Source: Flavobacterium pallidum (lineage in GTDB: Bacteria > Bacteroidota > Bacteroidia > Flavobacteriales > Flavobacteriaceae). Taken from it: a stretch of 64,000 nt of DNA. Shown piece by piece: positions 34,054-45,070 of this stretch. A program made the translations under genes and the position numbers. The stretch lies in assembly GCF_003097535.1 (NCBI RefSeq), contig NZ_CP029187.1:3286001-3350000 (forward strand). Reading direction: 5' to 3'. How positions within the stretch are numbered: the first letter of the stretch is position 1; each line of letters begins with the position of its first letter. Under the pieces are notes generated by a model, which searched no databases, was not told the DNA's origin, and saw nothing but the letters and a program-made list of their open reading frames with translations.

Positions 34054-35613
34054 TTAAAAAAATTCTACTCCATCAGGCCCCACATATCCGATAAATATAT
34101 TGTCTTCGTTTTTTATTCCTATTACGAACAAATCTTTTCGCTGCTGGTAGTTTCCGTATACAAAAGACGGCTTTTTCTCAAATACAGCCTCAGAAATGTA
34201 AACTTGTCCATAACTTTCATTTACAATTCCATATTTATTATTAGCGGTAAATCTGTAAAATGTATCATAATCAGCTTCAACCAATTCCATTTCATCCTGT
34301 GCGACAGGAACCAGTATGTCGTTTTTGAAATTGATTAACCCGAACTTTTCGCCACTTTGTACAATCCACATTTCCAGTGGGAACGCATTCCGTTCTGAGT
34401 ACCATTTGTCATTCCAGACGATGCTGTCATAAATGATGGGCACGATAACGCTTCCGTCGGCAGCGATACTGCCATATTTTAGTTTTCCATTGCTATCCTT
34501 TTTTGAAACGATAAAGCAAATCCTGTCCCCTTCAAAATAAGAAAGCTGGCTTATACTTTCGTAAACTGCAGGAATGACGGTTTCATTACACACCAGGCCA
34601 TACTTGCCGTTTTGCCTGAACCTGATATAATTTTCATAAACGATTTCATCATTGCCTGATTTGCGATGAAGCTTCTCTTTCAGGTATTTGACCGTTTCTA
34701 CAACATCCGCTTTGAGCCTGATATCCGGATAACGGGATTGGGATATGATGTCGCTGCCATCGGCATTCTTTAACTGGTTTGGGTTGGCATTCCTTTCAAT
34801 CTGTTCATCGATTGAAATTTTTCCATTCTCATATTTATATGCGACATTGATATACCTGCCGGCCCCAAATCCTACGCCTACATCCGTCATGACGTTGCTG
34901 TCATCAGCGAATGGGTCTTTGTCACGGTCGTTTTCCGTTTGATAAGGCATGATCCTGTATTCCTTGTCCTTGTATGCACCCCAAACGGTCATTTTTGGGG
35001 AATCCGCATTTTTCTTCAGTGTAATTTCCCCGGAACGATTGACACCTTCGATCTTGTGGTAATCCTGCAAAATCCACTTTGTGATGGATTCTTTATCCAC
35101 ATCGTATTGGAATAAGCCTTCGAGGCCATTCATTTTCTTACACCAGAATACAATTATCCGTGGCAGGTCACGGTATTTTACGCTATGCCCGAACCGTCCG
35201 GCATCAGCAAGATCAATAAATCCTTCGGGGTATACTACCTTGCCTTCAAGCCCGAACAGCATTTCGTGCTTTACCGCAGGAAATCCGGGACCAATGATAT
35301 CACCCTTACTCTCTTTTCGCTGCTTCCCGATAATGACTGCCTCATGAATAAAGAAGAAGCGGTCATAATTGCTTTGGCTTATGATTTGATTTGATTCGTG
35401 AAAAAGTCCTGTTTTGCCCTCTTTTACGCAGAAAAAATAATTTTCCGGAAATTGCTTATCACACTCCATCCTATCATATTGCGGCGCGACCCTGATTATT
35501 TTTTTAAGAGTGCACAGCCCCCATTTTTCGGCATTGCGGTAAGGCACTAAAATATCCTGGGCGCTTACTATTGCTGAGGATAAAAATATCAGGAAGCAGC
35601 ATATATTTTTCAA
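34054..35613 (-). CDS. WG-repeat secreted protein, 519 aa
   Basis: A signal peptide (ICCFLIFLSSAIVSAQ) is followed by repeats of about 35-60 residues around the WG/YG-core, such as NAEKWGLCTLKKI, QNGKYGLVCNETV, SGEKFGLINFKND and NNKYGIVNESY. WG repeats form beta-propeller-like surfaces whose ligands are rarely known. It stands alone, convergent with the upstream small gene. Length and repeat number vary widely in this family. No catalytic motif is visible. Confidence 0.85.
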   Translation of the reverse strand: MKNICCFLIFLSSAIVSAQDILVPYRNAEKWGLCTLKKIIRVAPQYDRMECDKQFPENYFFCVKEGKTGLFHESNQIISQSNYDRFFFIHEAVIIGKQRKESKGDIIGPGFPAVKHEMLFGLEGKVVYPEGFIDLADAGRFGHSVKYRDLPRIIVFWCKKMNGLEGLFQYDVDKESITKWILQDYHKIEGVNRSGEITLKKNADSPKMTVWGAYKDKEYRIMPYQTENDRDKDPFADDSNVMTDVGVGFGAGRYINVAYKYENGKISIDEQIERNANPNQLKNADGSDIISQSRYPDIRLKADVVETVKYLKEKLHRKSGNDEIVYENYIRFRQNGKYGLVCNETVIPAVYESISQLSYFEGDRICFIVSKKDSNGKLKYGSIAADGSVIVPIIYDSIVWNDKWYSERNAFPLEMWIVQSGEKFGLINFKNDILVPVAQDEMELVEADYDTFYRFTANNKYGIVNESYGQVYISEAVFEKKPSFVYGNYQQRKDLFVIGIKNEDNIFIGYVGPDGVEFF

Positions 35614-35639
35614 AAAAATCAGGTTTAAGTTATTTTAAA

Positions 35640-35672
35640 AATAAAAACTCCCGCAATATAATAACGGGAGTT
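35640..35672 (-). terminator. Terminator of the ABC-F gene
   Basis: AACTCCCG at 35646-35653 pairs with CGGGAGTT at 35665-35672. Read on the minus strand, a run of T follows the stem. It lies 11 nt after the ABC-F stop. Confidence 0.8.
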
Positions 35673-35683
35673 CAATTTATTTT

Positions 35684-38123
<2,440 letters not shown>

Positions 38124-38152
<29 letters not shown>

Positions 38153-39515
38153 TTATACCAAAAGCCTGTGCCCTGATTGCCTGAAGCTTGCCGATGCCAA
38201 AATAGTATTTCAGGACGGTGCAGTATGGATGCTGAAGCATTGCCGCGAACATGGCGACAGTAAGGTGATGATTGCTGACGATATTGAATATTACAAACAG
38301 ATTCGGAATTACAACAAACAATCAGAGATTCCATTGAAATTCAATACCAAGGTGCACTATGGATGTCCTTACGATTGCGGACTTTGTACCGACCACGAGC
38401 AACATTCGTGCCTAACGGTCATAGAAGTTACCGACCGCTGCAACCTTTCCTGCCCGACCTGCTATGCCAATTCTGCGCCAAATTACGGCAGGCACCGCAC
38501 CCTTCAGGAAATCGAATGCATGCTCGATACCGTTGTTGACAACGAGGGCGAACCCGATGTGGTCCAGATTTCGGGTGGTGAGCCAACCGTACATCCTGAT
38601 TTCTTCAAAATCCTCGACCTGGCCAAGTCGAAGCCCATAAAACACCTGATGGTAAACACCAATGGGATACGAATTGCCAAAGACATAGCATTTGTGGAAA
38701 AACTTGCTGCCTACATGCCTGATTTTGAAGTATACCTGCAGTTTGACAGTTTCCGTCCCGAAGTATTGAAAAAACTTCGCGGGGAAGACCTTACCGAGGT
38801 CCGGCTTAAAGCCATTGATAACCTGAATGCTTTTAATATATCGACGACATTGGTCATCACGCTTCAGAAAGGGGAAAATGATGATGAAATCGGACAAATC
38901 CTCGACTATGCGCTGCAGCAGCGATGTGTCAGGGGTGTCACATTCCAGCCAACGCAGGTTGCAGGCCGGAATGAAAATTACGACGATACGACAGGACGCA
39001 TCACACTCACCGAGGTAAGGCGTAAGATTTACGAGCAGAGCAGTGTGTTTACGCCCCAGGACCTCATCCCCGTGCCCTGCAATCCTGACGCATTGTGTAT
39101 GGCCTACGCACTGAAGGTGGATGGCGAAGTGATGCCAATGACACGCTTCATAAACCCGGAAGATTTACTGAACAATTCAAAAAATACTATTGTTTTCGAG
39201 CACGACGAACGCCTCAGGGAACATATGCTGACGTTGTTCAGTACGGGAATTTCAGTAGACTGTGCCGAAGATGCCTTCGGGGAATTGCTTTGCTGCCTTC
39301 CGCGGGTACAGTCGGACACTTTGGGATACGACAATTTATTTCGTATCATTATCATGAATTTTATGGATGCCCACGATTTTGATGTCAGGGCGGTCAAGAA
39401 ATCCTGTGTGCACATCGTGAGCGATAAGATGAAGATCATCCCCTTTGAAACGATGAACCTTTTTTACAGGGAAAAACAAATTGATGCATTGCGAAAAGAA
39501 CTAAAACCTATTTGA
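38124..39515 (+). CDS. Radical SAM enzyme, Tes/MJ0619-like
   Basis: This 463-aa protein has the canonical CxxxCxxC in VTDRCNLSCPTCYANS for the SAM-binding 4Fe-4S cluster. Before it lies the signature HYGCPYDCGLCTDHEQHSC (residues about 73-91), which supplies ligands for further clusters. CPDC and HCREHGD lie near the N-terminus. SGGEPTVHPDF is the GGE motif. This arrangement is shared with MJ0619 and archaeal tetraether lipid synthase (Tes), which couple or methylate unactivated carbons. Bacterial members are uncharacterised. Its overlap with an Lgt-like gene points to a lipid substrate, but that is inference. Confidence 0.85.
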
Positions 39516-39516
39516 T

Positions 39517-39702
39517 ATGGGCTTACTGATATTACTCCTGATTCTGGCCATACTGACGCCGCTTACACTTATTATAAGCCTTATCGTATACCTTACGACA
39601 AAAAATGAGGCAACGAAGAAAACGGCGCTCACCTGGCTCAATACGAGCCTCATTATCTTCTTGATTGGATTCGGGGGATGTATTGCGATGCTATACAGCT
39701 GA
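39517..39702 (+). CDS. Small two-helix membrane protein, 61 aa
   Basis: The protein is almost only two hydrophobic helices (about 2-27 and 39-59) joined by a basic turn (TTKNEATKKTALTWL). The ATG is 2 bases after the radical SAM stop, so it is surely part of the same operon. No motif gives a function. It could hold the radical SAM protein at the membrane, or be unrelated. Its size would cause it to be missed in many annotations. Confidence 0.7.
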   Translation: MGLLILLLILAILTPLTLIISLIVYLTTKNEATKKTALTWLNTSLIIFLIGFGGCIAMLYS

Positions 39703-39776
39703 CATTTTACATTTAACTATGCCTTAACAATATAATCGCCTGTAACTGAATATTTTTGCTTACTATATCTTAAACA

Positions 39777-41186
39777 ATGCGATACCCCTACGTAATCATA
39801 AGACTTATTTTCCCTGCTTATTTTGTTCTGTTGTTTGGTTCCTGTAATAAACCATTCGGGAATGATGACTACACCGCGTATTTCGGTGGGGAGGTTTCCA
39901 ATCCAACAAGTCCTTATGTCCTTTTTTGCAAAGACACGAAAGTGATTGATACGATTATGTTAAAGGATGACAACACTTTCTTCGTAAAATTCGATTCGCT
40001 TACACCGGGACTTTATACTTTTAAGAATGAGCCGGAATACCAATACATTTATTTTGACAAAAATGACAGTATTATGGTGCGGATCAACGCAAATGATTTT
40101 GATGAATCTATTGTTTTCTGCGGACGCGGCGAAGAAAAAAACAATTTCCTGATGGAGTTGTACCTCAAAAACGAGCATGAGAAGAAAAAGATTTACGACG
40201 TTTTTGAATACGATTACCCAAATTTCAAGAAGAACATTGATTCTGCTTACGCTTCAAAGGAAAAATTCTACAAATCCAAAAAAGAATCCATTCAATGGAA
40301 CGATGATTTTGATTCGTATGCCAAAGCAATGCTGGATTTCAATTATTTTTCTAAAAAGGAAATTTACCCCGTAGTCCATGAGATGCGTACCGGCGTTGAA
40401 CTGAAAAGGACACTGCCAAAGGACTATTACGCACACCGCAGCAATATAGATTACAACGATGCAAAGCTGACTGAATTTTCGCCTTATGTCAAATACCTGA
40501 CCTACATGCTCAGCAATATGGCTCTGGAAAAGGATTTCCCGAATGTTTCCGAAGCGGACAAATCACTTGAAATGAGCGTACGCAAGATGGATATCGCCGA
40601 TTCGCTTTTCAAAAACCAGTCCATCAAGAATACCATCCTGAACAATATCGCCTTTACCTATTTGCTTGAGGACCAGAATATCGTCAATAATAAAAAGTTC
40701 CTCGACCAATACCACAGGCTTTCCACCGACAAAAGCAAACACAACGAAATCCTGAAAATCGGGGATGCCATTCAGAACCTGAAAGAAGGCAATGAACTGC
40801 CCCAAGTAAGCCTGGTAAACCTCAACAATGAACCGGTCGATTTCAAATCCCTGATCCATAAAAAAACGGTATTGTTTTTCTGGACCCAAAACCTCGAATC
40901 ACATGTCATTGCAGCCCATAAAATCATTTTGGAACTGATTAGAAAACATCCTGATTATCAATTTATTGCCATCAATGTAGACCGTGATCAGGAAGAATGG
41001 AAAAAGGATATGAGTAACTACAAATTTGACGGCATACAGGAATACCGCGCCGCGGATTTCGACAGCATGAAGGAAAAATGGGTCATCAATAAAATCCACC
41101 GGACGATGATCCTGAACGCCGACGGCACGATCAACAATGCATTTGTGAGTTTATTTGATGCGAAATTCGAGGAACATTTGAGATAG
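39777..41186 (+). CDS. Thioredoxin-fold lipoprotein without CXXC
   Basis: This 469-aa lipoprotein (signal FVLLFGSCNKPF) has a DUF4369-like N-terminal region, a helical middle and a TlpA-like C-terminal domain. The redox motif is lost: VLFFWTQNLESHV has WTQN where WCGPC would stand. The rest of the fold is kept (QFIAINVDRDQEEWKK; MILNADG). It probably acts in binding rather than in redox chemistry. It follows the radical SAM operon by 75 nt with its own apparent start. A strong terminator lies after it. Confidence 0.78.
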   Translation: MRYPYVIIRLIFPAYFVLLFGSCNKPFGNDDYTAYFGGEVSNPTSPYVLFCKDTKVIDTIMLKDDNTFFVKFDSLTPGLYTFKNEPEYQYIYFDKNDSIMVRINANDFDESIVFCGRGEEKNNFLMELYLKNEHEKKKIYDVFEYDYPNFKKNIDSAYASKEKFYKSKKESIQWNDDFDSYAKAMLDFNYFSKKEIYPVVHEMRTGVELKRTLPKDYYAHRSNIDYNDAKLTEFSPYVKYLTYMLSNMALEKDFPNVSEADKSLEMSVRKMDIADSLFKNQSIKNTILNNIAFTYLLEDQNIVNNKKFLDQYHRLSTDKSKHNEILKIGDAIQNLKEGNELPQVSLVNLNNEPVDFKSLIHKKTVLFFWTQNLESHVIAAHKIILELIRKHPDYQFIAINVDRDQEEWKKDMSNYKFDGIQEYRAADFDSMKEKWVINKIHRTMILNADGTINNAFVSLFDAKFEEHLR

Positions 41187-41189
41187 TTT

Positions 41190-41306
41190 GCAGTCGCAGT
41201 CGTAGTTTTCAGTCTCGACATTGTCTATAAATAAAAAAAGGGATTCAAAAATGAATCCCTTTTTTTATAGGTTCTGATTTGTACTGTTAACCGCGACTGA
41301 GACTGC
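41190..41306. repeat. Inverted repeat around a terminator
   Basis: GCAGTCGCAGTCGTAGTT at 41190-41207 pairs with 41289-41306 at 15 of 18 positions. Between the arms lies the bidirectional terminator at 41233-41266. The pair forms an extended composite stem between two convergent genes. Confidence 0.7.
41233..41266. terminator. Bidirectional terminator
   Basis: GGGATTC (41240-41246), a 6-nt loop and GAATCCC (41253-41259), with A run before and T run after, form an intrinsic terminator for both convergent neighbours. Confidence 0.88.
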
Positions 41307-41963
41307 CTACTGATTCCCCTTCTGGTAATCCGCAATAAACTGCGCCAGGCCAATATCCGTCAAAGGATGCTTCAACAATCCAAGGATAGCGGAAAGCGGC
41401 CCTGTCATCACATCCGCACCGATTTTTGCACAGTTTACGATGTGCATCGTATGGCGTACCGAAGCGGCAAGGATTTCAGTTTCATAACCGTAGTTATCGT
41501 AAATTCCGCGAATTTCCTCAATCAGGTTCAAACCATCCGTAGACACATCATCCAATCGTCCGATGAATGGCGAAACATATGTCGCACCGGCCTTCGCAGC
41601 CAATAACGCCTGTCCTGCCGAGAATACCAACGTTACATTGGTCCTTACGCCTTTTTCCGAGAAATATTTACAGGCTTTCACGCCGTCTTTTGTCATCGGG
41701 AGTTTCACGACAATTTGGTCGTGCAGGTCTGCGAGTTCTTCGCCTTCACGCACCATTCCGTCATAATCAACGGCATTCACTTCAGCGCTTACATCACCAT
41801 CGACGATGTTGCAGATGTCTACATAATGCTTCAGGATGTTGTTTTTCCCGGTGATGCCTTCCTTGGCCATCAGCGACGGGTTTGTCGTAACGCCATCCAA
41901 AACGCCTAGTGCCTGTGCTTCCTTAATGTCGTTCAGGTTGGCCGTGTCGATAAAAAATTTCAT
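41307..41963 (-). CDS. fsa: Fructose-6-phosphate aldolase / transaldolase-like
   Basis: This 218-aa protein of the small transaldolase family begins [16 protein letters not shown]. The conserved [13 protein letters not shown] and the Schiff-base lysine K87 in [11 protein letters not shown] are present. [19 protein letters not shown] closes it. Small family members either cleave fructose 6-phosphate or work as transaldolase in the pentose phosphate path; these cannot be told apart here. It is a single gene on the minus strand with the third copy of the hairpin repeat just upstream. Confidence 0.9.
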   Translation of the reverse strand: MKFFIDTANLNDIKEAQALGVLDGVTTNPSLMAKEGITGKNNILKHYVDICNIVDGDVSAEVNAVDYDGMVREGEELADLHDQIVVKLPMTKDGVKACKYFSEKGVRTNVTLVFSAGQALLAAKAGATYVSPFIGRLDDVSTDGLNLIEEIRGIYDNYGYETEILAASVRHTMHIVNCAKIGADVMTGPLSAILGLLKHPLTDIGLAQFIADYQKGNQ

Positions 41964-42017
41964 GTTTAAATATTTAGAGAGTTGTGTTTATTTTTTTTGT
42001 GGCGATGCCTTCGGCCC

Positions 42018-42079
42018 GGGCTGTCCGCTTGTATCTTCCGGCTGATGCCGAAAGGATACCGCTTCCATCCCTATCGCAG
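42018..42079 (-). repeat. Dispersed hairpin element, diverged copy 3
   Basis: On the minus strand the order is GATGGAAGCGGTATCCTTT, then an 8-bp hairpin with loop ATCA, then GATACAAGCGGACAGC. The flanking blocks match the 75-bp copies at 9885 and 43005. The hairpin differs in sequence but keeps pairing, which indicates selection or copying of the structure. It lies upstream of fsa. Confidence 0.75.
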
Positions 42080-42134
42080 GCCCGCGGCAAAATTACGATT
42101 ATCCTTCCAAGTGACAAAGTACGAGTTTAATAAA

Positions 42135-42187
42135 GTTTCTGAGCTACTGAGTTTCTAAGCAGCTCAGAAACTCAGTAGCTCAGAAAC
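42135..42187. repeat. Perfect 22-bp inverted repeat after the SDR gene
   Basis: GTTTCTGAGCTACTGAGTTTCT at 42135-42156 is exactly complementary to 42166-42187, with a 9-nt loop. The right arm ends at the SDR stop codon (minus strand). It should fold into a strong hairpin in the transcript, without a T run. Confidence 0.85.
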
Positions 42188-42990
42188 TACAATTTATAAT
42201 GATTCATCAACATCTTTTCATACATCCTGTCCGGCAAAATACGCTTCAGGATGATTGAAAAACGCTGCATAAAAGTGCCTACCTTGTAATGGATTCCCGG
42301 ATCTTGTTTTTGTATGATCGCGTACACGGCCAGTCCCATGTCATCAGGGTTTGCGCCACTGTCGACATGCGCATCCATCGTTTTGAGGATGCTTCCGTAT
42401 GCCTTTTCATAAGCCGACCCTGGGAGCAACGGCGAATGGAAACGTCCTGCGGCAATATTCGTTGCAAAATCCCCCGGAGCGATGTTCGTTACTTTAATCC
42501 CGAACGATCTGACTTCCATGCGCAATGCCTCGGTAATCAGTTCGAGTGCGCCTTTTGATGCCGAATAAATTCCGCGGTACGGCAAGCCCATATAACCGGC
42601 AATCGATGTGATGTTGATGATGAGCCCGGATTTTTGGGAACGCATCTGCGGCAGCACGGCTTTCATCATTTCAATCGGGCCGAAGAAATTCGTATCGAAA
42701 TTATTCTTCATTTCTTCCAAAGGCATCTCCTCTATCGGGCCGGTGATGCCTACGCCGGCATTATTGACCAGGACATCAATACGGCCTTCTTTGGAAATCA
42801 GTTCGGAAACGGCGTTTTGAATGCTTTGCGGATTGCGAACATCCAGCGCCAATAAGGGGAAAACAGAATCTTTAATCTTATCGGGATTGCGGCTTGTACC
42901 GTAAACTTTATAATCTTTAGCGCGCAGGAATTCGCCGATGGCTTTTCCAAGTCCGGAGGAACCGCCGGTAATGAGGACAACTTTGTTCAT
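42187..42990 (-). CDS. SDR-family oxidoreductase
   Basis: This 267-aa classical short-chain dehydrogenase has the NAD(P) motif LITGGSSGLGKAIG, the structural motif VNNAGVG, catalytic S129 in NITSIAG and Y142-x3-K146 in YRGIYSASKGALE. R34 after the second strand (GTSRNP) suggests NADP(H). The substrate is not determined by sequence; the family acts on steroids, alcohols, sugars and acyl compounds. It is flanked by a perfect hairpin at its end and by the 75-bp repeat near its start. Confidence 0.9.
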   Translation of the reverse strand: MNKVVLITGGSSGLGKAIGEFLRAKDYKVYGTSRNPDKIKDSVFPLLALDVRNPQSIQNAVSELISKEGRIDVLVNNAGVGITGPIEEMPLEEMKNNFDTNFFGPIEMMKAVLPQMRSQKSGLIINITSIAGYMGLPYRGIYSASKGALELITEALRMEVRSFGIKVTNIAPGDFATNIAAGRFHSPLLPGSAYEKAYGSILKTMDAHVDSGANPDDMGLAVYAIIQKQDPGIHYKVGTFMQRFSIILKRILPDRMYEKMLMNHYKL

Positions 42991-43004
42991 GGTGGGTCAG
43001 GTTT

Positions 43005-43079
43005 TAGCCCTGATGGAAGCGGCATCCTTTTTCCTGCTCCTTTAGCAGGGAAAAGATACAGCGGACAGCAGGAAAAGCT
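43005..43079 (+). repeat. 75-bp dispersed hairpin element, copy 2
   Basis: This is identical base for base to copy 1 at 9885-9959, about 33 kb away and in the same orientation. It lies between the SDR start and the SRP RNA terminator. Confidence 0.9.
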
Positions 43080-43107
43080 TCAAATTAATATCTGCCTAAA
43101 ATAAAAA

Positions 43108-43130
43108 AATCTTCCTCACGGAAGATCTCA
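43108..43130 (-). terminator. Terminator of the SRP RNA
   Basis: ATCTTCC and GGAAGAT around a TCAC loop form a 7-bp stem, followed on the minus strand by a T run. It stands just downstream of the SRP RNA gene. Confidence 0.8.
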
Positions 43131-43144
43131 AAAAAAGAAAAAAT

Positions 43145-43238
43145 GGCAAGCGACCTACATCGCACCGCTACAACCGCGTACCCTTGCTATGTTCCCATCC
43201 TGGGGGATTCTGCAGGAGCTGGTCGTGTAGGACTTGCC
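43145..43238 (-). ncRNA. ffs: SRP RNA (4.5S, small bacterial type)
   Basis: The minus-strand RNA is about 94 nt and closes with GGCAAG/CTTGCC and CCTACA/TGTAGG. The tip of helix 8 is exact: CAGG, ATG, the tetraloop GGAA, CAT, AGCA. This is the symmetric loop and tetraloop bound by Ffh and FtsY in SRP targeting of membrane proteins. A full promoter stands immediately upstream and a terminator downstream. Confidence 0.95.
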
Positions 43239-43242
43239 GTTG

Positions 43243-43272
43243 CAAATATACAATCTTTTTGTATTTTCGCAA
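43243..43272 (-). promoter_or_regulatory. Promoter of the SRP RNA
   Basis: On the minus strand TTG (43270-43272), 19 nt, then TATATTTG (43243-43250) matches the Bacteroidota -33/-7 pattern. The RNA begins about 5 nt further on. Confidence 0.8.
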
Positions 43273-43325
43273 GGCTGATACCAATAATCGTTGGCACCAT
43301 TAACTTTTTGATTTAAAAAATTACC

Positions 43326-44366
43326 ATGAAAAAATATAACCTGCTCGCAGTCATTTCGTTAAACTTACTGATCCTTTCCTGCGGTGATGGGAATAAAACG
43401 CATTTTGCTTTTGATGAAACCAAAATAGAGGCCCATTACACGAATTCTGAAACGGTTTCTCTGACGGTTTTGAATGCCGACAATAAGGAAATCGACAGTA
43501 TTGCTTATTTTGTGAATGATAAAAGGGTGGCCAGCGCAAAAGATTTCAAACCGGTAAGTTTCAAACTGAACGCTTATAAACTGGGCTACCAGGATGTTTT
43601 GGCGAAAGTATATTACGAAGGAAGGACCGAGGAAATCACAAGCCGTGTGGAAGTGGTCTCGGAAATCACTCCAAAATTACTGACCTACAAAGTTTTGAAT
43701 ACCTATCCGCATGATATTTCGTCTTTTACGGAAGGTCTGGAGTTTTACCGTGACACTTTACTGGAAGGAACGGGACAATATGGTTCCTCAAAATTACTGA
43801 AAGTGGACTATAAAACGGGCAAGATCCTGAAAAGTGCCGATTTGCAAAGCCAGTATTTCGGGGAAGGGATTACGGTAATCAATGGAAAAATCTACCAGTT
43901 GACCTACAAGGAGAAAACCGGTTTTATTTACAATGCTGACACCTGGAAAATCGAAAAAACCTTTACGTTCGACAAAGATATCGAAGGCTGGGGCATGACC
44001 CACGACGACAAATTCATTTACCAGACTGACGGTACCGAGAAAATCTGGAAAATGGACCCCGCCACGCAGAAAATGGTCGATTATATTAATGTGTATTCTT
44101 CCTCGGATAAGATCAAGAGCCTGAACGAGCTGGAACTGATTGACGGCGAAATGTACGGCAACATCTGGCAAAAAGACCTGATTGCCATTATTAATCCTGC
44201 AACCGGGGAAGTTACCGCTGCCATTGACTTATCGGAACTCCGCAAATCGCTTACCAATCCTGCGGCGGAAGTGTTGAACGGCATCGCTTACAATCCCAAA
44301 ACCAAAACGATTTTCGTAACCGGAAAAAACTGGGATAAGGTATTTGAAATTAGCGTGGTGAGATAA
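43326..44366 (+). CDS. Glutaminyl-peptide cyclotransferase, plant/bacterial type, lipoprotein
   Basis: This 346-aa protein has a lipoprotein signal (LLILSCGDG) and a five-bladed propeller of the plant-type glutaminyl cyclase. Motifs are YPHDISSFTEGLEFYRDTL, EGTGQYGSSKL, FGEGITVING, GWGMTHDDKFIYQTDG and VLNGIAYNPKTKTIFVTGK. The enzyme turns N-terminal glutamine into pyroglutamate on exported peptides. Residues about 25-115 form an extra Ig-like N-terminal domain. It stands alone, divergent from the SRP RNA. Confidence 0.88.
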   Translation: MKKYNLLAVISLNLLILSCGDGNKTHFAFDETKIEAHYTNSETVSLTVLNADNKEIDSIAYFVNDKRVASAKDFKPVSFKLNAYKLGYQDVLAKVYYEGRTEEITSRVEVVSEITPKLLTYKVLNTYPHDISSFTEGLEFYRDTLLEGTGQYGSSKLLKVDYKTGKILKSADLQSQYFGEGITVINGKIYQLTYKEKTGFIYNADTWKIEKTFTFDKDIEGWGMTHDDKFIYQTDGTEKIWKMDPATQKMVDYINVYSSSDKIKSLNELELIDGEMYGNIWQKDLIAIINPATGEVTAAIDLSELRKSLTNPAAEVLNGIAYNPKTKTIFVTGKNWDKVFEISVVR

Positions 44367-44405
44367 TAACTGAAATGTTTATCTTCGGGATCATAAACTT
44401 TTCCG

Positions 44406-44618
44406 TTGAAAAACAAGATCCATATATCTGTACCGAAACCTTGTCATGATGTTGGAATCAAAGAGACGGAAATTACAGTAACTCAAAATAACACTTACGA
44501 TATTAAATTTCAACTTGCGGATTATTCAGTTACAGGGGAAATAATCTTCGTTAAAAACCGTACCTTCTTCGGTCGCATCTTCCACTCCATCGGCAATATA
44601 TTCCGCCCAACAGATTGA
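44406..44618 (+). pseudogene. Remnant of a longer protein, internal deletion
   Basis: The frame opens with a TTG. The first residues KNKIHISVPKPCHD match the start of a family of Flavobacterium regulatory-type proteins that normally continue with a Cys-rich motif. The end RTFFGRIFHSIGNIFRPTD matches a typical C-terminus of that family. The middle is missing, so I read it as a deletion product joining both ends. It could be a real 70-aa gene, but there is no ATG and the joint occurs at the Cys-His site. Confidence 0.5.
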
Positions 44619-44640
44619 TTACCATAAAATACTTAAAAAA

Positions 44641-44694
44641 TAGTTAAATAACTATTTTTATAGTTGTGTAACTAAAAATATAGTTGTAAGTTTG
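44641..44694 (+). promoter_or_regulatory. BlaI-type operator array over a promoter
   Basis: TAGTTAAATAACTA at 44641-44654 and TAGTTGTGTAACTA at 44661-44674 are palindromes with 20-bp spacing. A half site TAGTT begins at 44681, again 20 bp on. The second palindrome contains the -33 TTG (44664-44666); 20 nt later is the -7 box TAAGTTTG (44687-44694). Bound repressor would cover the promoter. It precedes the BlaI-like gene by about 18 nt. Confidence 0.8.
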
Positions 44695-44711
44695 GTTCAA
44701 ATATTACAGCG

Positions 44712-45068
44712 ATGCAAAACCTCACGAATAAGGAAGAAGAAATCATGCACATCTTATGGAAGCTTAAAAAGGCTTTCGTAAAAGATGTTATGGCGGAAAT
44801 CACTACAGAACAGCCACATTACAATACTTTGTCCACGATTGTAAGGAATCTGGAAGAAAAGGGTTATGTGGCTCATACCGCTTATGGAAATACACACCAA
44901 TACTACCCTATTGTCGCTTTAGAGGATTACCGTAAGAAATTCATGAATACCGCAATAGAAAATTATTTCAACAATTCTTATAAGAATATGGTTTCGTTTT
45001 TTGCGCAGGAAGAAAAAATTTCTGCGAAGGAACTTCGTGAAATCCTTGATATCATCGAAAAGAAATAG
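44712..45068 (+). CDS. BlaI/MecI/CopY-family repressor
   Basis: This 118-aa winged-helix repressor starts NLTNKEEEIMHILWKLKKAF and has the recognition helix HYNTLSTIVRNLEEKGYV, then a dimerisation region (IENYFNNSYKNMVSFFAQEE). In the known system, cleavage of this repressor by the membrane peptidase opens transcription. It is followed after 2 nt by such a peptidase. An array of palindromes overlaps its promoter, so it is likely autoregulated. No beta-lactamase gene is close. Confidence 0.92.
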   Translation: MQNLTNKEEEIMHILWKLKKAFVKDVMAEITTEQPHYNTLSTIVRNLEEKGYVAHTAYGNTHQYYPIVALEDYRKKFMNTAIENYFNNSYKNMVSFFAQEEKISAKELREILDIIEKK

Positions 45069-45070
45069 CT

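Noticed and set aside
42135..42187. Perfect 22-bp inverted repeat considered as a CRISPR repeat or phage attachment site
   Set aside because: It is a single hairpin with no spacers, no cas gene and no integrase near.
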